From assembly GCA_021850345.1 (NCBI GenBank), contig JAJZMN010000163.1, positions 1 through 13,664 of the forward strand: a stretch of DNA of 13,664 nucleotides, in the 5' to 3' direction. This document shows, piece by piece, positions 13,485 through 13,664 of the stretch. Position numbers and translations under genes: made by a program. The stretch comes from Actinomycetes bacterium. GTDB lineage: Bacteria > Actinomycetota > Acidimicrobiia > Acidimicrobiales > RAAP-2. Within the stretch, counting starts at the first letter, position 1, and the number at the start of each line of letters is the position of its first letter. The notes under the pieces were generated by a model. It saw nothing but the letters and a program-made list of their open reading frames with translations. It did no database searches and was not told the origin of the DNA.

Positions 13485-13664
13485 GCGTCGGCGACACCGC
13501 GTGGGCGGTGATCGCTGCTGCGTGGCTGTGCTGGCTGGTCGTGAGCAGCACCTGGTCGCGCGTGCCCAGCATCACCGACTTCGGCCGGTCCCTCCTCGGC
13601 TCGTGGCTCGGACGCTATGTCGCGCTCGCAGCATGGGCCGGCGTCGGTTGGCACCTGTTCTGCC
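13481..13664 (+). CDS. Small membrane protein, DUF6186-like (3' end outside window)
   Basis: GTG 13481 overlaps the previous stop as GTGA; 61 codons are visible and the frame runs off the window. Two hydrophobic segments are seen: WAVIAAAWLCWLVVS and YVALAAWAGVGWHLFC, linked by a segment with VPSITDFGRSLL. The closing pattern R(Y)xxLAAWxxxGWHLF is like short actinobacterial membrane proteins annotated as DUF6186, which are about 65-80 residues; the stop is therefore probably only a few codons beyond the window. Pairing with the four-helix protein suggests a shared role, unknown. Confidence 0.6.
   Translation, partial: MSVGDTAWAVIAAAWLCWLVVSSTWSRVPSITDFGRSLLGSWLGRYVALAAWAGVGWHLFC

Noticed and set aside
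1..13664. tRNA, rRNA, transposase or integrase genes
   Set aside because: I saw no cloverleaf-forming tRNA sequence, rRNA blocks or transposase motifs by reading, though a tRNAscan or covariance search was not possible.

Overview
This is a GC-rich window (arginine-, alanine- and valine-rich proteins, many GTG starts, strong G/C bias at third codon positions, short or overlapping gene junctions). The gene set is typical of a free-living Actinobacterium: a SpoIIE-type GAF phosphatase, a STAS anti-anti-sigma protein, Ku with a basic tail, a stand-alone LigD polymerase domain, a group-1 luciferase-like oxidoreductase and TAGGGT/TAGGCT-like -10 boxes. I suspect Acidimicrobiia or a relative, but the window holds no phylogenetic marker, so this is inference.

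Layout. 1-1011 (+) is the 3' part of a TldE/PmbA-like gene whose start lies outside the window. Convergent to it, with a 32-nt 3' overlap, is a flavin-dependent luciferase-like oxidoreductase (980-1996, -). Divergent from that is an M20-family zinc peptidase (2099-3526, +), followed by a multi-GAF SpoIIE/PP2C phosphatase (3588-5969, +). A roughly 200-bp intergenic region with direct repeats and a hairpin precedes Ku (6172-7224, +). Ku converges on a LigD-type polymerase/primase (7282-8145, -) with an 11-bp inverted repeat between them. The polymerase lies downstream of a DJ-1/PfpI amidotransferase-like gene (8198-8758, -) and a 66-residue hemerythrin-like fragment (8763-8963, -). Across a 325-bp divergent region lie a STAS protein (9289-9636, +), a small ORF with an ESFP motif (9629-9877, +) and a decayed dienelactone hydrolase (about 9781-10238, +). 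Next, on the minus strand, a KdpD sensor/USP protein without a kinase (11510-12694) is coupled by a GTGA overlap to an acyl-CoA dehydrogenase (10269-11513). Divergent from it are two small membrane proteins (12966-13484 and 13481 to the window end, +), again joined by GTGA.

How it may fit together. The middle of the window (about 6.0-9.6 kb) looks like a stress and repair neighbourhood: NHEJ genes (Ku, polymerase domain), a DJ-1-like protein, a hemerythrin remnant and an anti-sigma antagonist. The three GGGTAA boxes I found all lie upstream of these genes, each with a GTNN box exactly 16 nt before it. This resembles promoters of the SigB/SigF general-stress family. The SpoIIE phosphatase and the STAS protein could be two parts of a partner-switching pathway feeding such a sigma factor; no anti-sigma kinase or sigma gene is visible.

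I found no tRNA, rRNA, CRISPR array, transposase or phage gene. I cannot name a wholly new system here. The most notable signals are the shared stress-type promoters, a G-quadruplex-capable heptamer repeat at the STAS ribosome-binding site, the kinase-less KdpD fused translationally to an acyl-CoA dehydrogenase gene, and a polymerase gene whose conserved N-terminus has no normal start codon.
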